Source: BOG-1184 sp964651515 (GTDB lineage: Bacteria; Fibrobacterota; Chitinivibrionia; Chitinivibrionales; Chitinispirillaceae). From it: a stretch of 64,000 nt of DNA. Of the stretch, positions 34,655 through 43,039 are shown in pieces. How positions within the stretch are numbered: the first letter of the stretch is position 1; every line of letters starts with the position of its first letter. The translations under genes and the position numbers were made by a program. Location of the stretch: contig CAZYYB010000003.1 in NCBI GenBank assembly GCA_964651515.1, positions 1-64,000 on the forward strand, written 5' to 3'. A model generated the notes under the pieces. The model saw only the letters and a list, made by a program, of their open reading frames with translations, searched no databases and was not told where the DNA came from.

Positions 34655-35755
34655 TCAGTTCTCTCCCCGGCCGCCGGTTCCCTTGACACCCTTGACGATT
34701 TCCTTCGCCTTCTCCTTCGGACGCAGGGCACGCACCGCGGCGCCGGCCCGCCACATCTCCGAATCGTGGATCTCGGAGAGCTTGGCGGCCAGGAATTTCT
34801 GGTAGTCCTTGCCGCCGCAATCCGCGATGACCTCGGCGGTTTCCTTGCCGGTCTTGACTGATTTGTAAAGCTTTTCGAACACCGGCAGGTTGGCCTGCCT
34901 GAAGATCGGCCGCCATTTGAGCGCCCCGTGCTGCGCGGTCACCGAACAGTTCGAATACATCCAGTCCATGCCGTTCTCATCGACGAGCCGGATAAGGCTC
35001 TGGGTCAGCTCTTCGACGGTTTCATTGAATGCCTCGGACGGGCTGTGACCGTATTTACGGAGTACATCGTACTGCGCCTGCATCATGCCCGCGAGAGCGC
35101 CCATGAGCACCCCGCGTTCGCCGGTCAGGTCGCTGTACACCTCACGCTCGAAGGTCGTCGGGAACAGGTAGCCCGAGCCGATGGCGATACCGACCGCCTT
35201 GCACCGCTCCTCCGCCCTGCCGGTCGCGTCCTGGAAAACGCCGAAGCTCGAATTGATCCCCGAGCCCGAAAGGAAGTTCCGCCGGACATTCGTTCCCGAA
35301 CCCTTGGGCGCGACGATGATGACGTCGACATCCTTCGGCGGGATCACGCCGGTCTGCTTCTTATAGACAATGGAAAAACCGTGCGAAAAATAGAGCGCGT
35401 CGCCGGGCTTCAGGTTTTCCTGCACCGTTGGCCATACGATCCGCTGCGCCGCATCGGAAACGAGCATCTGGATGATGGTACCGCGCTTCACCGCCTCGGC
35501 GATCGGGAACAGTGTCTTTCCCGGAACCCAGCCGTCCTTTACCGCGCGATTCCAGTCCTTGGCATACTCCTTCGACTGACCGATGATGACGTTGATGCCG
35601 TTATCCTTCATGTTGAGCGCCTGCGCCGGTCCCTGCACGCCGTACCCGATCACGGCGACGGTCTCGTCCTTCAGCACCTTGCGGGCTTTCGCAAGGGAAA
35701 ATTCTTTGCGCGTGATAACCTCTTCCTTGACGCCTCCGAAATCAATCAGTGCCAT
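34655..35755 (-). CDS. ilvC: Ketol-acid reductoisomerase
   Basis: NADPH-dependent second enzyme of valine and isoleucine synthesis. The 366-residue class I enzyme shows VAVIGYGVQGPAQALNMKDN (Rossmann motif; the usual GYGSQG is GYGVQG), VIIVAPKGSGTNVRR, DLTGERGVLMGALAGMMQAQ with the metal Asp/Glu, and the NCSVTAQHGA region. Length is slightly above the usual 330-340, owing to insertions around residues 85-110. AAAGGAG precedes the ATG. It follows ilvN by 39 bases. Confidence 0.95.
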   Translation of the reverse strand: MALIDFGGVKEEVITRKEFSLAKARKVLKDETVAVIGYGVQGPAQALNMKDNGINVIIGQSKEYAKDWNRAVKDGWVPGKTLFPIAEAVKRGTIIQMLVSDAAQRIVWPTVQENLKPGDALYFSHGFSIVYKKQTGVIPPKDVDVIIVAPKGSGTNVRRNFLSGSGINSSFGVFQDATGRAEERCKAVGIAIGSGYLFPTTFEREVYSDLTGERGVLMGALAGMMQAQYDVLRKYGHSPSEAFNETVEELTQSLIRLVDENGMDWMYSNCSVTAQHGALKWRPIFRQANLPVFEKLYKSVKTGKETAEVIADCGGKDYQKFLAAKLSEIHDSEMWRAGAAVRALRPKEKAKEIVKGVKGTGGRGEN

Positions 35756-35794
35756 ACCGACTCCTTTATGATAAGGTGAATAGTGCCTCTTTTT

Positions 35795-36277
35795 TTAATC
35801 CTTCGCCTTGCCGATGGCGATGGTCCCGGACCGGACGATCTCCCGGATGCCGAACGGCCGGACCATTGCCACGAAATCGTCGATGCCCGCCGAGCGTCCG
35901 GCAAGCTCCACGGTCACCGATTTCTGCGTCACATTGACGATGCGCGCGTTGAAGATATCGCACAGGTCGAGAATTTCATGCCGGTTCGCCTTTCCCGCAT
36001 CGATACGGATGAGCAGGAGCTCCCGATCGATGATGGGGCGGTCGATGAAGTCGATCACTTTGATGACGTCGAGCAGCTTGTTGAGTTGCTTGGCGATCTG
36101 TTCGAGGATCGCCTCGTCGCCGGTCACCACGATGGTCATCCGCGACACGGTAGCGTCCTCGGTCTCGGCAACGGTCAGACTCGTTATGTTGTACCCCCTG
36201 CTGGAGAACAAATTGGCAACGCGCGAAAGAGCGCCGTGCCGGTTTTCAACAAGCAGGGAAATGATATGCGTGCTCAT
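35795..36277 (-). CDS. ilvN: Acetolactate synthase small (regulatory) subunit
   Basis: The 160-residue subunit has an N-terminal ACT domain (HIISLLVENRHGALSRVANLF, SRGYNITSLTV) that binds valine for feedback inhibition, and a second ferredoxin-like domain of the ALS_ss_C type from about residue 85. The ATG at 36277 overlaps the ilvB stop by one base (TGATG), with GGAGG just inside the end of ilvB; the TTG one codon earlier is not needed. It is tightly coupled to ilvB, as in most bacteria. Confidence 0.95.
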   Translation of the reverse strand: MSTHIISLLVENRHGALSRVANLFSSRGYNITSLTVAETEDATVSRMTIVVTGDEAILEQIAKQLNKLLDVIKVIDFIDRPIIDRELLLIRIDAGKANRHEILDLCDIFNARIVNVTQKSVTVELAGRSAGIDDFVAMVRPFGIREIVRSGTIAIGKAKD

Positions 36278-38013
36278 CAACCCTCCAGCATGATGGCGCT
36301 GAGCGGCTTGCCCGCCGGAACCATCGGAAAAACGTTTTCATCCTCGATCACCATGAACTCCATGAGCGCCGGGCCGTCCACGGCCAGACCCGCCGCGAGC
36401 ACCCGTTCGACCTCGCCGGCCTTCTCCGCCCGGAATGCGGGAATTTCGTAGCTTTCCGCGAGCGCGATAAAGTCGGGGATATAGGCGCGTTTGCACCCGT
36501 TCACCCCGCCGCACTCGCCGCACGCTTCCGGCTTTCTCCGCAGGCAGGTTGCGCTCCGGCGCCGGTCGAAGAAAAGATCCTGCCACTGGCGCACCATCCC
36601 GAGCCACCCGTTGTTAAGGATCGCGATCTTGACCGGGATGCGGTTGAGCGAAATGGTGGCCAGTTCCTGGATATTCATCTGTATGGAACCGTCGCCCGCG
36701 ACCACGACCACCGTTTTGTCGGGGTGGGACATCGCCGCACCCATCGCCGCCGGCAGGCCGAACCCCATGGTCCCCAGGCCGCCCGAACTGATAAGCGTCC
36801 GCGGCTGGGCGAACTTGTAGTACTGGGCGGTCCACATCTGGTGCTGCCCCACCTCGGTCGCCACGATCGCCTTCCCTTCGGTCAATTTATACAGCGATTC
36901 GATCACCGACTGCGGCTTGATGTCGGTGTCGGATTCAGACGGCTTATAGGTAAAGATGCCTCCCCTGGTGAGCGACCCGATCCGTTCGTTCCACGCATCG
37001 GGATTCCGGGGCGCCACGATTTTATTGAGCTCCTCGATGATCTGCTTCGCATCGCCCACGACCGGAATATCGACCTTGATGATCTTTGAAATCGCCGACG
37101 GGTCGACATCCATGTGGATGATCTTCGCGTTCTGGGCAAAGTGATCGACATTCCCGGTTACCCGGTCGTCGAACCGGGCGCCGATTGAGATGATCAGGTC
37201 GGTCTCCTGGAGCGCGGTATTTGCGGCGCGCGATCCATGCATACCCGGCATGCCGATGAAGAGCGGGTGGTCGCCCGGAAAACCGCCGAGACCCATGAGC
37301 GTGAGCGTCACCGGGGCGTTGATCTTTTCGGCAAGAGCTCGAAGCTCGCGGTAAGCGCCGGAAAGGATCACGCCGCCGCCGGCATAGATAATCGGCTTTT
37401 TCGCGGCCGCGATCGCCTCGGCCGCCTTCTTGATCTGCAAAATATGGCCGGTAAGCTTCGGCTTATACGAGCGGATCGAAACCGTGGCCGGATATTCGTA
37501 ATTGTCGAGCAGTGCCCGCGACACGTCGGCCGGAATATCCACGAGCACCGGTCCGGGTCGACCGGTGCGCGCGATATAGAAAGCCTGCTTGAGCGCGAGC
37601 GGAAACTCTTCGACCGATTTCACGAGAAAATTATGCTTGGTGATCGACCGGGTGATGCCCGCGATATCGGCCTCCTGGAAGGCGTCGCTGCCGAGAACGG
37701 GTGTCGGCACCTGGCCGGTCAGCGCCACCATGGGGATGGAATCCATGTACGCGGTGGCGATGCCGGTAACGAGGTTGGTCGCTCCGGGCCCCGAGGTTGC
37801 GAGGCAGACGCCGACCCTTCCGGTGGCGCGCGCATACCCGTCGGCCGCGTGTGCCGCGGCCTGCTCGTGCCGCACCAGGATGACCTCCGGACTTTTAACG
37901 TCGTAGAGCGCATCGAAAATAGGGATGACCTGGCCGCCCGGATAACCGAACACCACCGCCACGCCTTCTTGTTGTAAAGCATCGACCAGGATCTGTGCGC
38001 CTGTCTTTTTCAC
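36277..38013 (-). CDS. ilvB: Acetolactate synthase large (catalytic) subunit
   Basis: A thiamine diphosphate enzyme joining two pyruvates, or pyruvate and 2-oxobutyrate. Seen are VVFGYPGGQVIPIFDAL with the TPP-activating Glu following in EVILVRHEQAAAHAADGYAR, TSGPGATNLVTGIATAYMD, and the TPP motif VVAGDGSIQMNIQELATIS. GTG at 38013 is favoured as start (VKKTGAQILVDAL matches the family) because GGAGGGT lies five bases upstream; an ATG six codons earlier is the alternative. It is unusual in having a Cys-rich segment (SATCLRRKPEACGECGGVNG, about residues 485-510) between the TPP site and the C-terminus. It is the first structural gene behind the attenuator. Confidence 0.95.
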   Translation of the reverse strand: MKKTGAQILVDALQQEGVAVVFGYPGGQVIPIFDALYDVKSPEVILVRHEQAAAHAADGYARATGRVGVCLATSGPGATNLVTGIATAYMDSIPMVALTGQVPTPVLGSDAFQEADIAGITRSITKHNFLVKSVEEFPLALKQAFYIARTGRPGPVLVDIPADVSRALLDNYEYPATVSIRSYKPKLTGHILQIKKAAEAIAAAKKPIIYAGGGVILSGAYRELRALAEKINAPVTLTLMGLGGFPGDHPLFIGMPGMHGSRAANTALQETDLIISIGARFDDRVTGNVDHFAQNAKIIHMDVDPSAISKIIKVDIPVVGDAKQIIEELNKIVAPRNPDAWNERIGSLTRGGIFTYKPSESDTDIKPQSVIESLYKLTEGKAIVATEVGQHQMWTAQYYKFAQPRTLISSGGLGTMGFGLPAAMGAAMSHPDKTVVVVAGDGSIQMNIQELATISLNRIPVKIAILNNGWLGMVRQWQDLFFDRRRSATCLRRKPEACGECGGVNGCKRAYIPDFIALAESYEIPAFRAEKAGEVERVLAAGLAVDGPALMEFMVIEDENVFPMVPAGKPLSAIMLEG

Positions 38014-38100
38014 GGTACCCTCCATGCGCATAAGCGCGGCAAAATCTCTTTAAAATACCACCTTTTTGCAAATCGGATCAAGCATTCCGCTGAAATACAT

Positions 38101-38141
38101 AAAAAAAAAGCCCGCTTCCTTTCGGGAGCGGGCTTTTTTTT
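38101..38141 (-). terminator. Attenuator terminator in the ilvB leader
   Basis: On the minus strand GCCCGCTCCC pairs with GGAAGCGGGC around a GAAA loop (stem 38110-38119 with 38124-38133, one wobble), followed by nine T (38109-38101). It lies between the leader peptide stop and ilvB, 88 bases before the ilvB start. The stem is symmetrical and could also stop plus-strand transcripts. The leader segment 38166-38174 can pair with its first arm instead (8 bp, one bulged base), acting as an antiterminator. Confidence 0.85.
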
Positions 38142-38157
38142 GTCGGATAATGTCAGA

Positions 38158-38256
38158 TCAAAAAGCCGTCTCCCTCGATTCCGGGTCAATAACCAGAATC
38201 CCCCGCAGGTTTATAACCGCTACGGTCACGATGGAAACAGGCGTATTTGCAGGCAT
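38158..38256 (-). CDS. Branched-chain-rich leader peptide of the ilv-leu operon
   Basis: A 32-codon frame from ATG 38256 to TGA 38158. Its middle reads VSIVTVAVINLRGILVI, in which 11 of 17 residues are Val, Ile or Leu; this is typical of ilv leader peptides that sense charged tRNA. A GAGGTC ribosome site lies seven bases before the ATG; another in-frame ATG at 38268 lies close to the predicted transcript start. The stop codon is 17 bases before the attenuator hairpin, so a ribosome finishing the peptide would cover 38166-38174 and let the terminator form. The length is below usual gene-calling limits. Confidence 0.8.
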   Translation of the reverse strand: MPANTPVSIVTVAVINLRGILVIDPESRETAF

Positions 38257-38274
38257 TTTCGACCTCATGCTTAT

Positions 38275-38303
38275 AAAATAGCTATTTATACGAAGGAAGT
38301 CAA
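38275..38303 (-). promoter_or_regulatory. Sigma70-like promoter of the ilv-leu operon
   Basis: On the minus strand TTGACT (38303-38298) and TATTTT (38280-38275) are exactly 17 bases apart. Transcription would begin near 38268, just before the leader peptide ribosome site. An alternative -10 (TATAAA) exists in the spacer but at poor spacing. Confidence 0.65.
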
Positions 38304-38456
38304 GATTTTTCATCGGGCGGGAGGGGACGGCGGACCCATCCGTTTCCGTCCGCCTCGCCCGATTGCCGGATTTTCAGCAAATGATATAGATTGAAGAGGA
38401 GGGGGGCGGAATGGCTTCGTGCTCTCGTTTTTTCTATATTATTACCGGAGGGTGCA

Positions 38457-39260
38457 ATGAAAAAGATGATGCTTCTTCTCTCGATTGCCGCGCTTCTTCC
38501 CCTTTACGCAGGCACGAAAATAATCGTTCCCGACAAGGCACGGACCATCCGTGCCGGCCTCGAAAAGGCCGAAGAGGGCGATACGGTCTATGTCCGGAAC
38601 GGAACCTACCGGGAGCAGGTCGTGCTCAGGGATGGTGTTGTCCTGCTCGGCGAATCGCCCGTCGCAACGATCATCTCGGGAAGGAGCGGCAAACCGGTCG
38701 TGATCGGCGCAAACCGGTCGCTCATTAAAAATTTTACCATCGAAAACGGCGACAAGGGGATTCTCTGCGAAGGCGTCAGCATGACCATCGAGCACAACTG
38801 CATCCGCGATAACCGCGGCATCGGCATTCACTGTCTCCTGGTGCTTCCGCATATCATAAATAACGTCATCTACCGAAACCGATGGAGCGGCATCTACTGC
38901 GAGGGAACGCGAACCCTGCGTGCCTCGATCGAGAGCAATGTGATCGGTGAAAACGGCAACAGCGGCATCATGCTCCTTGGAAACAGCGAGGTGGTGGTGC
39001 AGAATAACATGTTTCTCGGCAACAAGATGTTCGGGATATGGGTGGGAGATGCGGCAAGGCGAAGCCGGGTCCTGTTCAACGACTTTTATATGAATCGCGA
39101 ACCCATGAAGGGCGTTTCCATGACCGACCAGACCAATTTCGGCGCCGATCCTCAGTATGGCCTGGAAGGGGACTCTCCGGAACAGTTCTTTTCAAAGCCC
39201 TCGCAGGTGCTCCGCATGCGCGGGAAGGATGGGAAGGATATTGGCCTGATTTTCCCATAA
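38457..39260 (+). CDS. Exported right-handed beta-helix (pectate-lyase-fold) protein
   Basis: A 267-residue protein with a signal peptide (MKKMMLLLSIAALLPLYAG) followed by parallel beta-helix coils: GDTVYVRNGTYREQVVL, GVVLLGESPVATIISGRSG, then NosD-like units ending in ...IHCLLVLPHIINNVIYRNR, GIYCEG, NSGIMLLGNSEVVVQNNMF and GIWVGDA. Such domains bind or cleave polysaccharide, but no catalytic residues of a known lyase family are evident. The ATG at 38457 has GGAGGG eight bases before. It is divergent from the ilv leader; no partner gene is evident. Confidence 0.8.
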   Translation: MKKMMLLLSIAALLPLYAGTKIIVPDKARTIRAGLEKAEEGDTVYVRNGTYREQVVLRDGVVLLGESPVATIISGRSGKPVVIGANRSLIKNFTIENGDKGILCEGVSMTIEHNCIRDNRGIGIHCLLVLPHIINNVIYRNRWSGIYCEGTRTLRASIESNVIGENGNSGIMLLGNSEVVVQNNMFLGNKMFGIWVGDAARRSRVLFNDFYMNREPMKGVSMTDQTNFGADPQYGLEGDSPEQFFSKPSQVLRMRGKDGKDIGLIFP

Positions 39261-39317
39261 TGAATTCTTTCATCAAATTTCGTTACTGCTCAGGTGGCAT
39301 TTAGAAATTCAAATGCA

Positions 39318-39566
39318 TTTGGATGGCCGAGCCGGAATCCAAAAGTAAAAGCAAATTTTTTTTTGGATGGCCGAGCCGGGTCACCCGCGCGAGGTGGGAG
39401 TGCTTCATGACCGGCACCCGTTGGCGGGGACCCCCGCGACCTCTGCGAAAAAATTAAAATACCTTGACATATTTGTTTTGGAATTTTGCTTCTAAGGGGT
39501 GGTCGGGAGACGCGGCTTTGCGCGGCTCCGACCAGGGGAAACCCGCGAAGCGAGGTTTCCCCACCA
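39318..39566 (+). repeat. Dispersed repeat family, copy A (longest), upstream of rsmE
   Basis: Begins with two tandem copies of TTTGGATGGCCGAGCCGG (39318, 39362), followed by a conserved body to 39492 and two hairpins, 39500-39534 and 39535-39562 (nine-base perfect arms GGGGAAACC/GGTTTCCCC). The first 175 bases match copy B at 40405-40580 with about seven differences. It contains TTGACA at 39464-39469, kept in copy B, but no good -10 follows. It fills the 331-base gap before rsmE. Confidence 0.85.
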
Positions 39567-39591
39567 AAAACTCTGATATGGCGGAAATTCC

Positions 39592-40326
39592 ATGCACGAC
39601 CACCACCAATTTCTCTTCTTCGCCTCAAAAATCGAAGCCGACAGGCTTGAACTAGATCCCGAGGAGGCCCGCCACGCCGTGGCCGTGCTGCGCCATGCGA
39701 TCGGGGATTCGCTCCGGGTAACCGACGGTGCCGGAACCCTCTACGAGTGCCGGGTTGAGGCCACCGGCAAGGACCACGTTTCGGCCGCAATTCTCGGCCG
39801 CACGACCCTGCAGCGGCACGCCTGCCCACTCCGCCTCTTCATCGGGCTCCCTGAGCGGGACGCATTCGAACCGCTCGTCCGCGATCTGGCCGCGCTCGGG
39901 GTCGAACGCATCACCCCGGTTATTGCGGCGCACTGCCAGCGGCCCTGGTGGGAGCCGTGGGAAGGGAAACCGCTCGTGCGGCTGCGGGGGAAGATGATCG
40001 CCGGCATGAAGCAGTCGTCCTACCCCTTCCTGCCGACCCTCGATCCTCCCCTCCCCTTCAATGTCCTTAAAGAAAGCTCCCTTTTCGGAATGCCCCTTGT
40101 TGCCGATGCCGAGGGAGAACCTTTTTCGACGATGGCTGAAAAAATACAGGCCGGAGATAATGGCTATTCCTGCATCGTGGGTCCGCCGGGTGGGTTTACC
40201 GAAGACGAAGGGGCAACCTTGCAGGAGATCGGTGCGCTGCCGGTGAAAATTGCGTCGTCGAGATTGACTACCGAGCTTGCGGCGGTGGTGATGACGAGTG
40301 AAATTCTCGGGGTAAGGTTGCGGTAG
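39592..40326 (+). CDS. rsmE: 16S rRNA m3U1498 methyltransferase
   Basis: A SPOUT-class enzyme that methylates N3 of U1498 in 16S rRNA in assembled 30S subunits. The 244-residue protein has the N-terminal PUA-like part (EEARHAVAVLRHAIGDSLRV) and the knot domain with GLPERDAFEPLVRDLAALGV, CIVGPPGGFTEDEGATLQEI and SRLTTELAAVV. The last motif is usually LRTETA, so the Arg-Thr-Glu core is slightly changed (RLTTELA). It is bracketed by direct repeats A and B, which fits a mobile or recombining block. Confidence 0.88.
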   Translation: MHDHHQFLFFASKIEADRLELDPEEARHAVAVLRHAIGDSLRVTDGAGTLYECRVEATGKDHVSAAILGRTTLQRHACPLRLFIGLPERDAFEPLVRDLAALGVERITPVIAAHCQRPWWEPWEGKPLVRLRGKMIAGMKQSSYPFLPTLDPPLPFNVLKESSLFGMPLVADAEGEPFSTMAEKIQAGDNGYSCIVGPPGGFTEDEGATLQEIGALPVKIASSRLTTELAAVVMTSEILGVRLR

Positions 40327-40404
40327 GGCTTGGGTTACAATGTGCCTTTATGCCTTTAAAAAGTTCCTATTCGGATGGCTTTTTAAAAAAGTCGAATTCT
40401 TCAT

Positions 40405-40580
40405 TTTGGATGGCCGAGCCGGAATCCAAAAGTAAAAGCAAATTCCTTTTTTGGATGGCCGAGCCGGGTCACCCGCGCGCGGTGGGAGTGCTTCATGACC
40501 GACACCCGTTGGCGGGAACCCCCGCGACCTCTGCGAAAAAATTAAAATGCCTTGACATATTTGTTTTGGAATTTTGCTTC
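40405..40580 (+). repeat. Dispersed repeat family, copy B, downstream of rsmE
   Basis: About 96% identical over 176 bases to the first part of copy A in the same orientation, including the doubled TTTGGATGGCCGAGCCGG start and the TTGACATATTTGTTTTGG end. It lacks the two terminal hairpins of copy A. An open frame through it (WMAEPESKSKSKF...) exists in both copies only because the DNA is repeated. It fills most of the 382 bases before the VOC gene. Confidence 0.85.
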
Positions 40581-40708
40581 TCCTGTGTTTTCTACCTAAT
40601 GATGGCGCGAACCATCGTGGCATGTTTTTTGCTTTTCTTTTCTCTCCCTAACCCTTCATAAGAAGGATCTCCGTTAACCCTGATGGAAGCATGAAAGGAG
40701 CAGCAGCC

Positions 40709-41125
40709 ATGTCGCAATTAACACCTTATTTAACCTTCAACGGTAACTGTCGTGAGGCTATGGAATTTTACAAGAAGTGTCTTGGAGGGGAACTCACGCT
40801 GCTCAAGGTCGGCGAGACTCCCGTAGCGGATAAAATGCCCAAAGAGTTGCATAACACTATTATGCACTCGGTTTTGAAGAAAGACGGTTTCACGCTCATG
40901 GCGTCCGACATGATGGGGTCAACCAACACGGTCCATGGCGATACCGTTACGCTTTGCCTTTCCTGTAAGGATATGGAGGAGCTTGAGGCGGCCTTTTCAA
41001 AACTCTCGGCCGGCGGTAAGATCGGGCACCCCTTGACAAAACAATTTTTCGGAACGATCGGAGATTTTGTCGATAAATTCGGTTTTCGCTGGATGTGCGA
41101 AGTACACGAAGAGATGAACGGGTAA
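40709..41125 (+). CDS. VOC-fold protein, PhnB/glyoxalase-like
   Basis: A 138-residue single-domain protein: LTPYLTFNGNCREAMEFYKK, then LGGELTLLKVG and a terminal block GTIGDFVDKFGFRWMCEVHE, as in the PhnB/YjdN-type vicinal-oxygen-chelate group. It likely dimerises; the ligand is unknown. The ATG at 40709 is preferred over the one at 40691 because AAAGGAG lies eight bases before it. It is the first of a plus-strand group with panE and a second VOC gene. Confidence 0.85.
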   Translation: MSQLTPYLTFNGNCREAMEFYKKCLGGELTLLKVGETPVADKMPKELHNTIMHSVLKKDGFTLMASDMMGSTNTVHGDTVTLCLSCKDMEELEAAFSKLSAGGKIGHPLTKQFFGTIGDFVDKFGFRWMCEVHEEMNG

Positions 41126-41236
41126 GGCTTCGAAATGATTCGATGGGGGAACGGGGGACGGAAGAGCGGCTTATGAGAATAACGGGACGGCTATCACCGG
41201 GAACCCATCGGATACCATCTTAGCAAGGTGATTTGC

Positions 41237-42139
41237 ATGAAACATGCAATTTTAGGGGCCGGAGCGGTCGGCGGATTGATGGGAACCGCATTGGCGTCGC
41301 TCGGAGAAGACGTCACCGTGGTCGTTCGACCGGAGAACCTTGCGGGCTATCCCGCATGTTTGACCCTGGAGCGACCGCAGGGCTCGCTGTCGGCGCCGGC
41401 CAAAGCCGTGGCGGCTCTGACGACACCGGTTGATGTGCTCTGGATCGCCACAAAAACCTATCAACTGCAAAAAGCGCTTGAGGCGGTGCACTCGCTGCCC
41501 GCCTGCGCGGTGCCGATGCTCAACGGCGTCGATCACCTTGAGATTCTGCATGCACGCTTCGGCCGTGATCGCGTGGTGCCGGCGACCATCGTGGTTGAGG
41601 CGGAGAAAATTGCTCCCGGACGATTTCTCCAGCGAACCACTTTCGTGCGGCTTACCCTGGCTGCGGGCGGCGAGCCGCTTCTGGGCGGCCTCATCGGACA
41701 GCTCTCCGATCGTGGCTTCACCGGGCAGTTTGTTCAGGACGAACGGGTTCTGCTGTGGAACAAGCTCTGCTTCCTCGCCCCCCTCGCTCTCGTGACCTCC
41801 GCATCCGGGTTGAACAAGGGAGAGATCCTCGACAACCCCGGGTGGCGACGCAAGCTGGTATCAGCGATTGACGAGGCGTGCGCCGTGGCGAGGGCGGGCG
41901 GCGCCGAAATTCACCAGCCGAGGCTCAAGGCCATTTTCGACAGCCTCCCGCCCACGTTACGCACTTCCATGCAGAAAGACTTTGCCGCCGGGCGCCCGCT
42001 CGAAGTCGATGCTATTACCGCCCCGATTATCCGCGGCGGCGAGCGTTACGGCATCGATGTTTCCACCACGGTCGAACTTGTTGCGGCCATTCGCGCAAAG
42101 ATAGCAGCTCATCAGGCACTATCGCTCATCGAAGTCTGA
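41237..42139 (+). CDS. panE: 2-dehydropantoate 2-reductase (ketopantoate reductase)
   Basis: The 300-residue enzyme reduces ketopantoate to pantoate with NADPH, the step after PanB. It opens with HAILGAGAVGGLMGTALASL (the GxGxxG motif), carries WIATKTYQLQKAL with the catalytic Lys region, and the C-terminal helical part with WNKLCFLAPLALVTSASG (N/K pair) and SSLP-like DSLPPTLRTSMQKDFAAGRP then EVDAI. The family allows related oxidoreductases, so a different keto acid is possible. The ATG at 41237 has AAGGTG upstream. It sits between two VOC genes rather than with panB. Confidence 0.85.
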   Translation: MKHAILGAGAVGGLMGTALASLGEDVTVVVRPENLAGYPACLTLERPQGSLSAPAKAVAALTTPVDVLWIATKTYQLQKALEAVHSLPACAVPMLNGVDHLEILHARFGRDRVVPATIVVEAEKIAPGRFLQRTTFVRLTLAAGGEPLLGGLIGQLSDRGFTGQFVQDERVLLWNKLCFLAPLALVTSASGLNKGEILDNPGWRRKLVSAIDEACAVARAGGAEIHQPRLKAIFDSLPPTLRTSMQKDFAAGRPLEVDAITAPIIRGGERYGIDVSTTVELVAAIRAKIAAHQALSLIEV

Positions 42140-42161
42140 GAGTTCCATGAAGGGAGCCACT

Positions 42162-42635
42162 ATGAATAAGATAACCCCGTTTCTCTGGTTCAACGGCAAC
42201 GCCGAAGAGGCGATGAACTTTTATGTCTCGATTTTCAAGAATTCCAGAATCATCGGTCTCTCCCGCTACGGCGAAGCGGGGCCCGGGCCGAAGGGATCGG
42301 TCATGGGCGCAACCTTCGTTCTCGACGGCCAGGATTTTTACGCGATAAACGGCGGCCCGCAGTTCACCTTTTCGCCTGCCATATCCTTCTTCGTGAACTG
42401 CGAAACGCAGGCCGAGGTCGACGACCTGTGGGAAAAGCTTTCCGCAGGCGGAGAAAAACTGGAATGCGGCTGGCTGCGCGATAAATTCGGCATTTCGTGG
42501 CAGATTGTTCCCACCGTTCTGACAGAAATGCTGGGCGACAGGGACCCCGCCAAGGCAAACAGGGTCATGACGGCCATGCTGAAGATGCATAAGCTCGACA
42601 TCGAGGAACTGCGGCGGGCATATAACGGCGCCTGA
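42162..42635 (+). CDS. VOC-family protein (PhnB / DUF-type 3-demethylubiquinone methyltransferase-like)
   Basis: A 157-residue protein of the group often named 3-demethylubiquinone-9 3-methyltransferase-like but in fact a glyoxalase fold: ITPFLWFNGNAEEAMNFYVS, GATFVLDGQDFYAINGGPQF, FSPAISFFVNCETQAEVDDL, WEKLSAGGE and CGWLRDKFGISWQIVP. It likely binds a small metabolite; the annotated methyltransferase role is not supported. AAGGGAG precedes the ATG at 42162. It is followed ten bases later by a broken DHFR-like gene. Confidence 0.88.
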   Translation: MNKITPFLWFNGNAEEAMNFYVSIFKNSRIIGLSRYGEAGPGPKGSVMGATFVLDGQDFYAINGGPQFTFSPAISFFVNCETQAEVDDLWEKLSAGGEKLECGWLRDKFGISWQIVPTVLTEMLGDRDPAKANRVMTAMLKMHKLDIEELRRAYNGA

Positions 42636-42644
42636 GAGGTTACC

Positions 42645-42982
42645 ATGAGAAAGATCATCGCATTCGACATGCTGTCGGTTGACTTATGCTTTGCAGGCAG
42701 GGGCGGCGAGGTGGATTGGCATATAGTGGATCAGGAATTCAACGCCTGCGTCATTGACATGCTGAGACATGCCGATATGCTCATTTTCGGACGGGTGCCT
42801 ATGACCTGATGGCGGCATTCTGGCCGACCTCAACCGCAAAAGAAAACGACCCGATTGTCGCCGATCGGATGAACATGATGGAAAAGCTCGTTTTTTCAAA
42901 GACCCTGCAGGTCGTCGCACGGATAAACGAGCCATTTCATGATAGCTGTGTCCTTGGAAAACCGAAGATCTTTACACGTTAG
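42645..42982 (+). pseudogene. Broken dihydrofolate-reductase-family (RibD C-terminal-like) gene
   Basis: From ATG 42645 the frame reads MRKIIAFDMLSVD...GGEVDWHIVDQEFNACVID and then ADMLIFGRV, matching the DHFR-like RibD_C family. A one-base loss at about 42798 ends the frame at TGA 42807; homology resumes in the next frame with YDLMAAFWPTSTAKENDPIV and MMEKLVFSKTLQVV, then stops about 60 residues short of full length. The family's GFFAG is LCFAG here. It is a decayed gene behind the VOC pair. Confidence 0.8.
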
Positions 42983-43039
42983 TCCGGAAAATATAAATCG
43001 GGTCACTCTCATCAAGCTTGCTACGAAAGCACGATCCCG

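Noticed and set aside
40350..40661. A 103-codon plus frame with WMAEPESKSKSK repeats
   Set aside because: It follows the dispersed repeat B; the same frame occurs in copy A only because the DNA is repeated, and it has no ribosome site.
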